The notes beneath the pieces are model-generated. The model worked only from the letters and a program-made list of their open reading frames with translations. It was not told the origin of the DNA and did no database searches. 50,758 nt of DNA from assembly GCA_902805935.1 (NCBI GenBank), contig CADCUR010000275.1, positions 1 to 50,758 of the forward strand, given 5' to 3'. Shown here one piece after another: positions 25,048-33,532 of the stretch (position 1 is the stretch's first letter; each line of letters opens with the position of its first letter). The stretch is from an uncultured Pyrinomonadaceae bacterium. GTDB taxonomy: Bacteria > Acidobacteriota > Blastocatellia > Pyrinomonadales > Pyrinomonadaceae. The position numbers and the translations under genes were made by a program.

Positions 25048-25348
25048 GACACAGACAATGCCGAAATTGCAGGGCTTTCAAAACGTCGGCGATTTCAGCG
25101 TGAAATGTATCAAGACATTTTCCTGTATCGAATACGTCCAAGAATCAAGAATTGAAAATTTGTTTAGCGCGCTGTTAAATGGTCTCGATAGCAGTTTGTA
25201 TGACATAATTGTTTATCTCAGGAATTTGTTGGTCTTTTCTTGAAAATTCAAGCGATTGGGTATATTTAGTCTTGCAAGTATTCTCTAAACAAGAAAGTAA
25301 ATCTAGCGGGCGTTTTTGCGTAACGCGAAACTTTTACCGTATCTTTTG
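25048..25348. other. Intergenic region between divergent DUF2383 and GGDEF genes
   Basis: About 300 bp without a convincing gene. A possible plus-strand promoter is TTGAAA at 25240-25245 with TATATT at 25261-25266, but the 15-nt spacer is short. No riboswitch or repeat recognised. Confidence 0.35.
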
Positions 25349-27394
25349 ATGGAAACAGAAGCTCAAAAAAAGGAAGAATCATTCGCAGCGACATTCAATT
25401 CGTTAACCGAACGGCACGGTTTGGCGATTGTTCTGACAGATGAAAATTCGTCTGCGCTGGAGAAATCGAACAACAATTCGATGTGCGAGATTCTTTATAA
25501 CTCCGAAGAATTCGCGCCGCATTGCGAAAAGTTCTGCGGCAAGGCTTTCGCTGAGGCGATGAAAGCCGAAACGACCGTCGGTTATAAATGCTACGCCGGT
25601 TTGAATTGTCTGGCTGTTCCGCTAAAAAAAGAAGAAAAACAATTGGTCGCTATTGTCGGCAGAGCATTTACCAAAGCCGACGATTACCGCAACGCGACGA
25701 GCCGCGCCATCGAAGGCGACTGGCGCCGTTTTTCGGCAAACGAATTTTTCGAGAACGTGCTGCTCAGCAATTCAAATGAAAATTTGGAAAAACTGGCGCG
25801 GCAAATCGAAAAGATAAACGGCTTGCAAAAAGTCCAGAGTCCAAAGTCCAGAGTCCAAAGTCGGCAAACTTCAGCAGCGAATGACGAACAGCGGACGGCG
25901 GACGAAATAAACTTAAAGTCCGAAGTCCGAAGTCCGAAATCCAAACACTGGCGCTCTTTGCTCGGCTCGTTGCTCGATTTGAATTACCGGCAAGCGTGTT
26001 TTTTGATTCTGCAGTTTGTTGCCGAGCGTTTTTCGATTGAAAATCTGGCTTGGCTCGAACGCCGCGAAGACCGACTTGAGACAATTTTTGTCAAAGGAAA
26101 CTTAAAAAACAGCGAGATACGAATCAGTATTTCGGCGGACGACGAGCGGCTGCTCGAAGCAGTCAGAAGAGAAACCTCGCTTGAGCTGCGCGAGCGCCTG
26201 GCAGACAAAAACGCCGAAGATGAACCGCAGACGCTTCGGCTTTTCCCGATTACGGTCGGCGGCGAGATTCGGAGCGCGCTCGTCATCGCCGACGAAGTGG
26301 CGGGCAGGGAAAAGCCGCTCGCGCGGTTCTGCCGGAAAATTGCCTCGGATGTCGAGATTTTGCGTCTGCGCCAGCAGTTGACGCAGCGCAATTGGTTGGA
26401 GCGCGCCGTCATCAAATTTAAAGAGAGTTTGAAAACGATTGACTCGGAAGATTTCTGGGCGCACCTGACGAATATTTCCGCCGAACTGGTTCAAGCCGAA
26501 CGCAGCTCGCTGCTCGTCTTCGACGAGAAATCCGGTTCGTTCGTGGCAAAGGCGGCGACGGGCGCGAGATCGGATTTTATCAAAAAGATCGAAGAAAATC
26601 TGGGCGAAAGAATTTCAAAAAAAGTTTTAAGCGGCGGCGAGGCGATAGTCGTCGAGAACGTCGGCAAAATCGGTTTGTCGTCCGCCCCGGAAGATTGGCT
26701 TTACAAATCCGATTCGTTTATCAGTTATCCGATTGCCATCGGCGAGCGCAAAATCGCCGTTCTCAATTTAACCGACCGCGCCGACGGCGAAAGTTACAGC
26801 CATCTCGATTTGGAAATTCTCGATTCGATTATGCCGCAGCTCGCCGTCTTGATTGACCGCGCCAATTTGAAAAGCAAAGCCGGGGAATTTCAACAGCTAT
26901 CGGTAACCGACGCGCTGACCGGATTGCTCAACCGACGCTATCTGGAAGAACGCTTGACCGAAGAAATCAAACGCTCGAACCGGCACGCTTTTCCGCTGAG
27001 CTTTATGATGATTGACGTGGACGAATTCAAATCCTACAACGACAGCTTCGGACACATCGAAGGCGACAAGGCGCTGCAAATCGTCGGCACTTGTTTAAAG
27101 GAAACGCTGCGCGGCGCGGACGTAGCGGCGCGTTACGGCGGCGAGGAATTTTCGATTCTGCTGCCGCAAACAACTTCCGAGGAAGCTGCCGTGATTGCCG
27201 AACGCGTTCGTCATCGAGTCGAAAACGGATGTTTTACGAAACGACAGGTAACGGTCAGCATCGGCGTGGCGAGTTGTTCTTTGAGTTTGAACACGCCGGG
27301 AGATTTGGTTTCAGCGGCGGACAAAGCGCTTTACGAAGCGAAACGGCGCGGCAGAAACAATGTGCAAATTTATGAGCATTTGGAGAAGGATTAA
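25349..27394 (+). CDS. PocR-GAF-GGDEF diguanylate cyclase
   Basis: 681 residues. The first 110 residues contain a PocR-type sensory domain (MCEILYNSEEFAPHCEKFCG, VGYKCYAGLNCLAVPL, with its conserved Cys and YxCxAGL). A linker made of 7-bp DNA repeats follows (about 160-205), then a degenerate sensory region, a GAF domain (about 365-510, SSLLVFDEKSGSFVAKAATG) and a C-terminal GGDEF domain with an intact GGEEF active site (ARYGGEEFSILLP) and an upstream RGAD inhibitory site. It should make c-di-GMP from GTP, controlled by a small ligand or redox state and by product feedback. First gene of a four-gene signalling cluster. No membrane segment. Confidence 0.9.
   Translation: METEAQKKEESFAATFNSLTERHGLAIVLTDENSSALEKSNNNSMCEILYNSEEFAPHCEKFCGKAFAEAMKAETTVGYKCYAGLNCLAVPLKKEEKQLVAIVGRAFTKADDYRNATSRAIEGDWRRFSANEFFENVLLSNSNENLEKLARQIEKINGLQKVQSPKSRVQSRQTSAANDEQRTADEINLKSEVRSPKSKHWRSLLGSLLDLNYRQACFLILQFVAERFSIENLAWLERREDRLETIFVKGNLKNSEIRISISADDERLLEAVRRETSLELRERLADKNAEDEPQTLRLFPITVGGEIRSALVIADEVAGREKPLARFCRKIASDVEILRLRQQLTQRNWLERAVIKFKESLKTIDSEDFWAHLTNISAELVQAERSSLLVFDEKSGSFVAKAATGARSDFIKKIEENLGERISKKVLSGGEAIVVENVGKIGLSSAPEDWLYKSDSFISYPIAIGERKIAVLNLTDRADGESYSHLDLEILDSIMPQLAVLIDRANLKSKAGEFQQLSVTDALTGLLNRRYLEERLTEEIKRSNRHAFPLSFMMIDVDEFKSYNDSFGHIEGDKALQIVGTCLKETLRGADVAARYGGEEFSILLPQTTSEEAAVIAERVRHRVENGCFTKRQVTVSIGVASCSLSLNTPGDLVSAADKALYEAKRRGRNNVQIYEHLEKD
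25827..25942. repeat. 7-bp tandem repeats in GGDEF-gene linker
   Basis: Five heptamers of AGTCCAR at 25831-25862 and about three and a half AGTCCGA at 25917-25942, flanking 55 bp. In frame, they encode KVQSPKSRVQSRQ and KSEVRSPKSK, a hydrophilic linker between the PocR domain and the rest. They look like an in-frame insertion. Confidence 0.85.
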
Positions 27395-27474
27395 GTAATG
27401 TGAAAAAATATGGGCGCAAGAATTTTGCCGTGTCTTTTTCCGCGCTCGACGCGGCGGTGTTTTGAAATCAACAA

Positions 27475-29733
27475 ATGAGCGATTCACCACAAAATGAAAT
27501 TTTAGCGACCGTCGAGGCAAAAGATTTTATCGGCAGAACGCGCGAAACGGAAATGCTTTTGCGCCGCGCCGACGGCGAAGCGAAAGCCGCCGGGCTTCTG
27601 CTTTTGTCCGCGCCAGCCACCGGAGCCACAGAACTGCTCAAACAAATTTACGACCGGCTTTTTTCCGAGCAAAGCCAGTTGATTCCGTTTTATTTCGCCG
27701 TTCGGAAATCGGATAAAACGGCAAAAAACTGCGCCGTGCGTTTTCTCCACGCTTTTATTGCGCAAACCGTCGCCTTTCGGCATCGGGAGCCGAAGATTTT
27801 CGACCACGCGCCGGACATCCGCGAACTCAACGAATTCGTCGCGCCGGACGACGCTCAATGGGTTGACCGTCTCACGAACGCTGCCCGACGCCAACTTTCA
27901 AGCGAGTTGGACACCGACCTTGCTTTCGTTAAAAACTGTCTGAGCGCGCCGCTGCGCGCTGCCGCTCACGGCGCGAAATCCTTCGTGATGATAGACAATC
28001 TGCACGAAGCCGAATCGTTTTCCGGCGACGTTGATTTCGTCGAAGAACTCAAAGAAATTTTCAGCCGTTCGAGAGTTTCCTTCGTCTTGGCGGGCAGACG
28101 ACGCTTTTTAATAAACGCGGCGCAAACGGGAAATACGAAATTGACCAACGCCGAATATTTGCGGCTCGAACCGCTCGGCTTCTCCGAGGCGGGACTGCTG
28201 GCGGAAAACTTGGCGGAAAAATACGCCGTGCAAATCAACGAGCAAAGCCGCGATTTAATCGCCCGGCAGTTCGGCGGAAATCCGGCGTTTATAAAATTTT
28301 TGCTGCAGGCGGCGAGCGCGGCGGAAATGGATTTAGACAGTTTTCAAAAAGTCGAACGAGTTTATGCGGATGAACTTTTCGGCGGCAGAATCGGTGCGTT
28401 TTACGATTCGGCTTTACGGGAAATCGCGCCGGACACGGAAACGCAGAGAAACATCGTTCGGCTTTTAGATGACGCGCCGACAATTGAAAACGACACGCGC
28501 CGCCCGCTCGAAGATGTTTTCAAAAATTGGCGCGACGACGCGGTTTCGACGCGCGCAGATTTCGGGCGCCTGATGTCGTTCTTAAACACGAGCGAAATCA
28601 TTCGTCTTTCTTCAAACACAATCGAGGCGATGAGCGAAAACGACGTTTTAAGCGATTATCTCAAAGCGCGTTTTCGGCTGGAAAGCGCGGCGGAAAACCG
28701 CGCACGGATTTTTGGAGAAATGCTTTCGGATTTTCTGAAACGCGCGCCGCAGACGATGGCGAAATTTTATCGGCAAAAATCGGCAATCGGTTTGCGCGAG
28801 ATTCTCGCGGCTTTCAATTGTCAGGACGCGCCCGCCGCTCTGCTCGATTATTCGATTTACAAAGACAAGTATAAAAACGCGGCGGAAGATGAAATCTTCG
28901 CCTCAGTCACCGCCGAAACCGAAAAAATCCGTTTGCCGCAAATCGTCTATACGGCGCATACGGCGGCTTTTTATCCGCCGATCGGTCAAGTAACAGACGA
29001 GACGCGCTCGGCAATCGCCGTCGGTTTTCAGGAACTCGCTTATACGGACGCGGACGAAGTGGTTTGGATTGCGGCGGAAATTGATTCAAAACTCGAAGCG
29101 TCGAGCGAAATGACGGAATTTTGGTGCGATAGATTGGAGATGGTCGCGCTCGTGTGCAATTTTACAAAATATAAAATCTGGCTCGTCGCGCCCGAAGGCT
29201 TCGCGCCCGAAGCATTGGAAATTCTCAGGCAGCGAGACGCCTATGGCGCAAGCCGCCGACAAGCCGCGTTGCTGATGGAATTTTTGCAAGTCGAAACAAT
29301 TGACAGCGCAGAAAAAGCGACGGCAAACGAATATGAAATCACCGTGCCGATGGGCGGAGATACCGAACTAATCGCCGCCGGCGCGATTGAAGAAATCGCT
29401 CGCCGCCACGCATTCGAGCCGAAGGCAATCAACCAAATTAAAACCGCTGTGATCGAAGCTTGCATCAATGCTGCGGAACATTCTTTAAGTCCCGACCGCA
29501 AAATCTATCAGAAATTTACGGTCGAAGCAGACAAAATCATCATCACGATCTCCAATCGCGGCTTGCGCCTGACTGATAAAAAAACCGCTGAAGCCAATCC
29601 GGTCGAAGGACGGCGCGGCTGGGGTTTCAAACTGATGCAGTCTTTAATGGACGAAGTGAAATTTGAACAGGTTGACGACGGAACGCGAATCTCGATGACG
29701 AAATACCTAACTCCTTCAGCGAAAGAACAATAA
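27475..29733 (+). CDS. ATPase-like domain fused to RsbW-like anti-sigma kinase
   Basis: 752 residues. The N-terminal part (about 15-260) resembles an ORC/STAND-type AAA+ module starting with DFIGRTRETEMLLRRADGE. The Walker A position reads LLLSAPATGATELLK, lacking the Lys; a Walker B-like FVMIDNLHEAE and a sensor-like VSFVLAGRRRF are kept. A helical middle (about 300-600) follows. The C-terminus (about 625-745) is a GHKL ATPase of the RsbW/SpoIIAB type: N-box VIEACINAAEHS, and RRGWGFKLMQSLMDEV. Such kinases phosphorylate STAS antagonists, and a STAS gene follows. The fusion suggests a scaffolded, ligand-gated partner switch. Cytosolic. Confidence 0.82.
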   Translation: MSDSPQNEILATVEAKDFIGRTRETEMLLRRADGEAKAAGLLLLSAPATGATELLKQIYDRLFSEQSQLIPFYFAVRKSDKTAKNCAVRFLHAFIAQTVAFRHREPKIFDHAPDIRELNEFVAPDDAQWVDRLTNAARRQLSSELDTDLAFVKNCLSAPLRAAAHGAKSFVMIDNLHEAESFSGDVDFVEELKEIFSRSRVSFVLAGRRRFLINAAQTGNTKLTNAEYLRLEPLGFSEAGLLAENLAEKYAVQINEQSRDLIARQFGGNPAFIKFLLQAASAAEMDLDSFQKVERVYADELFGGRIGAFYDSALREIAPDTETQRNIVRLLDDAPTIENDTRRPLEDVFKNWRDDAVSTRADFGRLMSFLNTSEIIRLSSNTIEAMSENDVLSDYLKARFRLESAAENRARIFGEMLSDFLKRAPQTMAKFYRQKSAIGLREILAAFNCQDAPAALLDYSIYKDKYKNAAEDEIFASVTAETEKIRLPQIVYTAHTAAFYPPIGQVTDETRSAIAVGFQELAYTDADEVVWIAAEIDSKLEASSEMTEFWCDRLEMVALVCNFTKYKIWLVAPEGFAPEALEILRQRDAYGASRRQAALLMEFLQVETIDSAEKATANEYEITVPMGGDTELIAAGAIEEIARRHAFEPKAINQIKTAVIEACINAAEHSLSPDRKIYQKFTVEADKIIITISNRGLRLTDKKTAEANPVEGRRGWGFKLMQSLMDEVKFEQVDDGTRISMTKYLTPSAKEQ

Positions 29734-29914
29734 CTAAAAAATTGAAAGATTTGAAGAATTACCCGCAATATCAAACGAAGCGGCTCGATTGGCGATCAAA
29801 TGAACTTTTTCGCTTTTTTAATTTAAAGATGTTAAAAACAGTTGACATTTGAGCCTTAAAATTTTAATTTAACTTTCAAGTTCTTAATCTAACCGACAAC
29901 ACAGCGAAAAATCC

Positions 29915-30232
29915 GTGAATACAAATTATAAAGTTTCCGTCGAAACGTCGGGCGAAACGGCGATTGTTTATGCCAGCGATTATTTGAACAAATTGAGCGG
30001 CGAACGAATCGAGCGCGAATGCCGTCGGCAGATTGACGCGGGCTGTAGAACAATCGTCGTCAATTTCGGCGAAACCGAAATCGTCAACAGCATCGGCGTT
30101 TCGATTCTGCTCGGCGTCATTGACGCGGCTTCGGGCGCGGGCGCGCGAGTCGTTTTCTCAGATGTCAATGAAGATACGATTGAACTTTTCGAAATGCTCG
30201 GATTGACCAACCACGTTGCAATTCAAGGATGA
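29915..30232 (+). CDS. STAS-domain anti-sigma antagonist-like protein
   Basis: 105 residues, a single STAS domain starting at a GTG. The segment IVVNFGETEIVNSIGVSILL (about 47-66) is the switch loop. Where SpoIIAA/RsbV proteins have D-S-S-G with phosphorylated second Ser, this protein has N-S-I-G (S59, I60), so the classical phosphosite is shifted or lost. It follows an RsbW-like kinase fusion by 181 bp and precedes an HD-GYP gene. Likely binds the upstream kinase domain; whether it is phosphorylated is uncertain. Confidence 0.85.
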   Translation: MNTNYKVSVETSGETAIVYASDYLNKLSGERIERECRRQIDAGCRTIVVNFGETEIVNSIGVSILLGVIDAASGAGARVVFSDVNEDTIELFEMLGLTNHVAIQG

Positions 30233-30296
30233 AGGCGGAAGGATGAAGAATCAATGAAACAATTTGTTTCTGGTTCCGCCTTCCGCCTTCATCCTT
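30225..30296. repeat. Heptamer-built inverted repeat between STAS and HD-GYP genes
   Basis: Perfect 18-bp arms (30225-30242 with 30279-30296) composed of GGATGAA/GGCGGAA heptamers. The STAS stop codon lies inside the left arm and the HD-GYP ATG starts 10 nt after the right arm. It could attenuate transcription or affect coupling between the two genes. Confidence 0.75.
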
Positions 30297-30305
30297 CTAA
30301 CTCCT

Positions 30306-31568
30306 ATGCCGGAAAATCAACAAAAGCTAATCCATACTTTCGGCGCGCTTGCTGAACTCGGACACGAAGTTTCCCAGAAAAACAATTTTCAGGAAATGAT
30401 TCGCACGTCGCTTCATCTGTTGCTCGGCGCTCTCGGAATTATGCGCGGCGGCGTGGCGCGTTATTCGCGGTTCGGACACGAACTCAATATGCTCGCCGTG
30501 CGCGGCTTGGGCGACGAGTTTCCGCTGAGTTTAACAATCTGTAATGAAGACGAGCGACAGTTTTTAACGAACGGCACAGTTCCGATTGAAATCGCGCAGG
30601 CAAAGGTTCTGCCTTTTTTTCAAATTTACGACCGCAGTTTTGCGGCGAAAAAACTCGAATTGCTCGTGCCGCTGGTGATTCGTGATGAAATCGTCGGCGT
30701 GGTTCTGTTGGGCGAAAAAGCCAACGGCGAGCCTTACTCTTCCTACGACCGAGACATTATTTGCGCGATGACCCGGCACATCGGAGTCGGCATCGCGCAG
30801 AGAAATCTGATGGCGGAACTCGAACGCCGCGCCGAAGAAAACCGCCGTCTCTACGACGATTTGCGAATGACTTACAAAGACACTGTAAAAGCGTTTGCGA
30901 CGGCGATTGACTGCAAGGATAAATACACCGAAGGTCATTCGGTCAGAGTCGGCAAGTATTCGGAAATCATTGCGGCAGAACTCGGCTGGGACGACGAACA
31001 AGTCGAAGGCGCGGCGGTTGCCGGATACTTGCACGATGTCGGAAAACTCACCGTCGAGAGCAGCATCATCAACTCGCCGCATCGCATCAACGCCAAGGAA
31101 ACCGCCGCGCTGAACAAACATCCGGTAATCGGCTATGAAATTCTGCTGCCGATTCACCACCCATACGCCGACGTGCCGCTGGCAGCGAAATATCATCACG
31201 AAAGATTGGACGGGCGCGGTTACCCGGACGAACTCTGCGACCGCGACATTCCGTATATCGCCAAAATCGTCTGTCTCGCCGATTCGTTCGACGCGATGAC
31301 GACCGACCGACCATATAAACGCCGTCGCCCGGCGAACGAAGTCATCGAAGATTTGCAATATAACGCGGGCAGACAATTCGCACCGGAACTCGTCACGGCG
31401 TTCTGCCGCGCGATGCTGAAAGAGATTACTTTGGAAACGAAACAGAAAAAGTTTCGCCGACTGCTCGGCAGAGAATATCTCGAAGCCGACGGCATCGTGC
31501 CGCTTTTGAAAAACGCGCTCAACGGAATGAACGGAACTTCGAGTTTGACGTTGGTGAGTTTGGATTAA
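30306..31568 (+). CDS. GAF-HD-GYP c-di-GMP phosphodiesterase
   Basis: 420 residues from the ATG at 30306; a longer frame begins inside the inverted repeat. A GAF domain fills about 15-175. A coiled linker (MAELERRAEENRRLYDDLR) leads to an HD-GYP domain with EGHSVRVGKYS, YLHDVGKL (the HD pair), HPVIGYEIL, KYHHERLDGRGYP (HHExxDGxGYP) and LADSFDAMTTDRPYK, all intact. It should hydrolyse c-di-GMP to pGpG or GMP. With the GGDEF gene upstream the cluster encodes both synthesis and breakdown. The C-terminal 60 residues (KKFRRLLGREYL) are extra. Confidence 0.92.
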   Translation: MPENQQKLIHTFGALAELGHEVSQKNNFQEMIRTSLHLLLGALGIMRGGVARYSRFGHELNMLAVRGLGDEFPLSLTICNEDERQFLTNGTVPIEIAQAKVLPFFQIYDRSFAAKKLELLVPLVIRDEIVGVVLLGEKANGEPYSSYDRDIICAMTRHIGVGIAQRNLMAELERRAEENRRLYDDLRMTYKDTVKAFATAIDCKDKYTEGHSVRVGKYSEIIAAELGWDDEQVEGAAVAGYLHDVGKLTVESSIINSPHRINAKETAALNKHPVIGYEILLPIHHPYADVPLAAKYHHERLDGRGYPDELCDRDIPYIAKIVCLADSFDAMTTDRPYKRRRPANEVIEDLQYNAGRQFAPELVTAFCRAMLKEITLETKQKKFRRLLGREYLEADGIVPLLKNALNGMNGTSSLTLVSLD

Positions 31569-31639
31569 CGGTTAGGATGACGTGGGGCGAAACCGGTAAT
31601 CTCCATTTCGACAGCCGAAATATAATTCTGCATAAAAAT

Positions 31640-32545
31640 TTAGGCGGAATTAAGATTCGGCGATTTGTTCTCCAAAAGTTGAACGAATTTCTTTGCCGCA
31701 ATCGAAAGCGTTCGGTCGGTGCGGTAAACGACGCCGACGGGTCGAATCCAATCTTTTTCGGCTAGTTCGACGACCGCGAGCTGATTGTTTCGTTCTTCGT
31801 CAATCACCGACGGATGCGGCACGATTGCCACGCCGAAACCGACTTCGACCGAGCGTTTGATCGTTTCGATATTGTCGAACTCGGCGACTTTGCAAATGTC
31901 CACGCCGTAGGATTTTAAGATTTTGTCGGTCGCTTTGCGCGTCGGAATATCGCGCTCGAAAAGAACGAAATCCTGACCTTTTAACTCTGTCGCTTTGATT
32001 TGCGTCCGCTCGGCGAACTCGTGTTCGGGCGGGCAAATCAAAACGAGCCGGTCGCTTGCCATCGTAACGATGGTCAAACCGCGCCGTGGTTCGGGAAACG
32101 CCACCACACCGAGTTCAACCGTGCCGTTTAACACATCGCGCACGACGCGCGTGGTTCGAGAATACTCCAAATCAATTTTCGCCTGTGGGAATTTCGACAT
32201 AAATTCCCTGACCTTCGGCGGCAATTCGTGAAGTCCGACCGAATAAACCGTGGCGACTTTTACCGTGCCGCTGATTTTTCCGACCAGTCCGCTCATACTC
32301 TCGTTCAGATGGTCGAAACTTGCCAGAACGTTTTTACATTCGCGGTAAAAAATTTCGCCCGTCGCCGTTAATTTTACTTCGCGCCGCCCGCGCACTCTTT
32401 CGAGCAGGCGGCGTTTGAATTTTTCTTCGAGCGTGCGAATCTGCTGGCTTACCGCTGACTGTGTGATGAAATTCCGCTCCGCCGCGAGCGAAAAACTCTG
32501 CATATCAACCAGATCAACAAATACTTTTAAGGTTTCGATGTGCAT
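31640..32545 (-). CDS. LysR-family transcriptional regulator
   Basis: 301 residues. An N-terminal winged HTH (SFSLAAERNFITQSAVSQQI, then RTLEEKFKRRLLER) is followed by a linker helix and a periplasmic-binding-like effector domain (about 90-295). It probably acts as a tetramer on T-N11-A sites. It is divergent from the sdh operon with a 237-bp gap, the classic layout for a LysR protein regulating its neighbour, so control of sdhCA-uma2-sdhB is a reasonable but untested guess. The effector is unknown. Note the AAERNF in the HTH where many LysR proteins have AARxLx. Confidence 0.92.
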   Translation of the reverse strand: MHIETLKVFVDLVDMQSFSLAAERNFITQSAVSQQIRTLEEKFKRRLLERVRGRREVKLTATGEIFYRECKNVLASFDHLNESMSGLVGKISGTVKVATVYSVGLHELPPKVREFMSKFPQAKIDLEYSRTTRVVRDVLNGTVELGVVAFPEPRRGLTIVTMASDRLVLICPPEHEFAERTQIKATELKGQDFVLFERDIPTRKATDKILKSYGVDICKVAEFDNIETIKRSVEVGFGVAIVPHPSVIDEERNNQLAVVELAEKDWIRPVGVVYRTDRTLSIAAKKFVQLLENKSPNLNSA

Positions 32546-32782
32546 ATATTAACTTCCAGTTTCCAGTTTCAGGTTATTACGTTCTTAAACTTGAAACTTG
32601 AAACAAACTTAATAAGAATTCCTACACAATTCGTGCAAAAGAATTCATTTTATCTTATCAGGAAAAATTCGTAATATACTAAAGTGCGAATTACAGATTG
32701 CCGATTTGCGAAATCAGACTTAAGATTTCACAATATAAAACGCAATTCAAACAATCTGAAATCTGAGAGTTAAAATCTCGTT
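32546..32782. promoter_or_regulatory. Divergent control region between lysR and sdhC
   Basis: 237 bp. Near the lysR start are two facing sets of heptamers (AGTTTCC/AGTTTCA and ACTTGAA), forming a loose inverted repeat. A good -10 hexamer for sdhC, TATACT, is at 32675-32680, but no TTGACA-like -35 is at the right distance, which fits an activator-dependent promoter. Confidence 0.45.
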
Positions 32783-33508
32783 ATGGCTATTAAAATCAGC
32801 AGAAGTTTCGTGATGCGGAAACTGCATCAATTGACGGGCATTGTGCCTTTGGGCGCGTTCTTTTTCGTGCATCTGTTTACGAACTCGAAGGCGATGAGCG
32901 GCGCGAGCGTTTTTAACGATGCCGTCGCTGACATTCACCACATTCCGTATCTGCTGTTCGTCGAAGTTTTCGGCATTTTCCTGCCGCTGCTGTTTCATTC
33001 GGTGTACGGAGTTTTCATTTCGGCGGAAATGCGTCCGAACGGCGTGAATTACGGTTACGGGCGCAATTGGTTTTATATTTTCCAGCGCGTGACCGGCGTT
33101 TTTCTGTTTTTCTTTCTGCTGTTTCATATTTTGAATTTCCGTTTCGGAATGATTCCCGGCTTGAATCTAACGCCGGTCGCCGGAAATGCGGAACTAGCGT
33201 TTGCTATTGTGCAGAAGGAATTTCAAATCACCTGGGTTTTCATTTTGTATGTTTTAGGTGTGACGGCGACGGCGTGGCATCTCGCCTACGGATTCTTTTT
33301 ATTTGCAGTTGACTGGGGGATTTTAATCGGCGAACGGGCGCAGAAAATGGCTTTATACGCTTGCGTCGGCTTGGCGTTTTTCCTGTCGGCGGTCGGCATC
33401 AACGCGATGGTCGCGTTTAATAAAAAATGCGGCTTGTTGCCGTCGGCATTGTGCGAGGAAGCCGAGAAAAAAGGCATCGCCGAACCGGACGGCTCGCGTA
33501 GGTTTTAG
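32783..33508 (+). CDS. sdhC: Succinate dehydrogenase cytochrome b subunit (type B)
   Basis: 241 residues with five predicted membrane helices. Histidines suited to bind two hemes are in FVHLFTNSKA, IHHIPYL, LLFHSVYG, LLFHILNF and WHLAYGF. This single long cytochrome subunit, with no sdhD, is the type B complex II of Bacillus, Bacteroidetes and Acidobacteria relatives. It anchors SdhAB and passes electrons between succinate and quinone (often menaquinone). First gene of the operon; sdhA follows after 24 bp. Confidence 0.93.
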   Translation: MAIKISRSFVMRKLHQLTGIVPLGAFFFVHLFTNSKAMSGASVFNDAVADIHHIPYLLFVEVFGIFLPLLFHSVYGVFISAEMRPNGVNYGYGRNWFYIFQRVTGVFLFFFLLFHILNFRFGMIPGLNLTPVAGNAELAFAIVQKEFQITWVFILYVLGVTATAWHLAYGFFLFAVDWGILIGERAQKMALYACVGLAFFLSAVGINAMVAFNKKCGLLPSALCEEAEKKGIAEPDGSRRF

Positions 33509-33532
33509 ATTTTTTGGGTTCATCGAAAAATT

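Noticed and set aside
24948-25058. Upstream ATG (25058) for the DUF2383 protein
   Set aside because: The 37-residue extension is unlike the family and the ATG at 24947 has a strong AAGGAGG site.
29842-29870. Sigma-70 promoter before the STAS gene (TTGACA at 29842-29847)
   Set aside because: No acceptable -10 hexamer at 16-18 bp; best match only 3 of 6.
30564-31376. 270-codon minus-strand reading frame opposite the HD-GYP gene
   Set aside because: The plus-strand HD-GYP motifs are all intact; the reverse frame has no recognisable domain.
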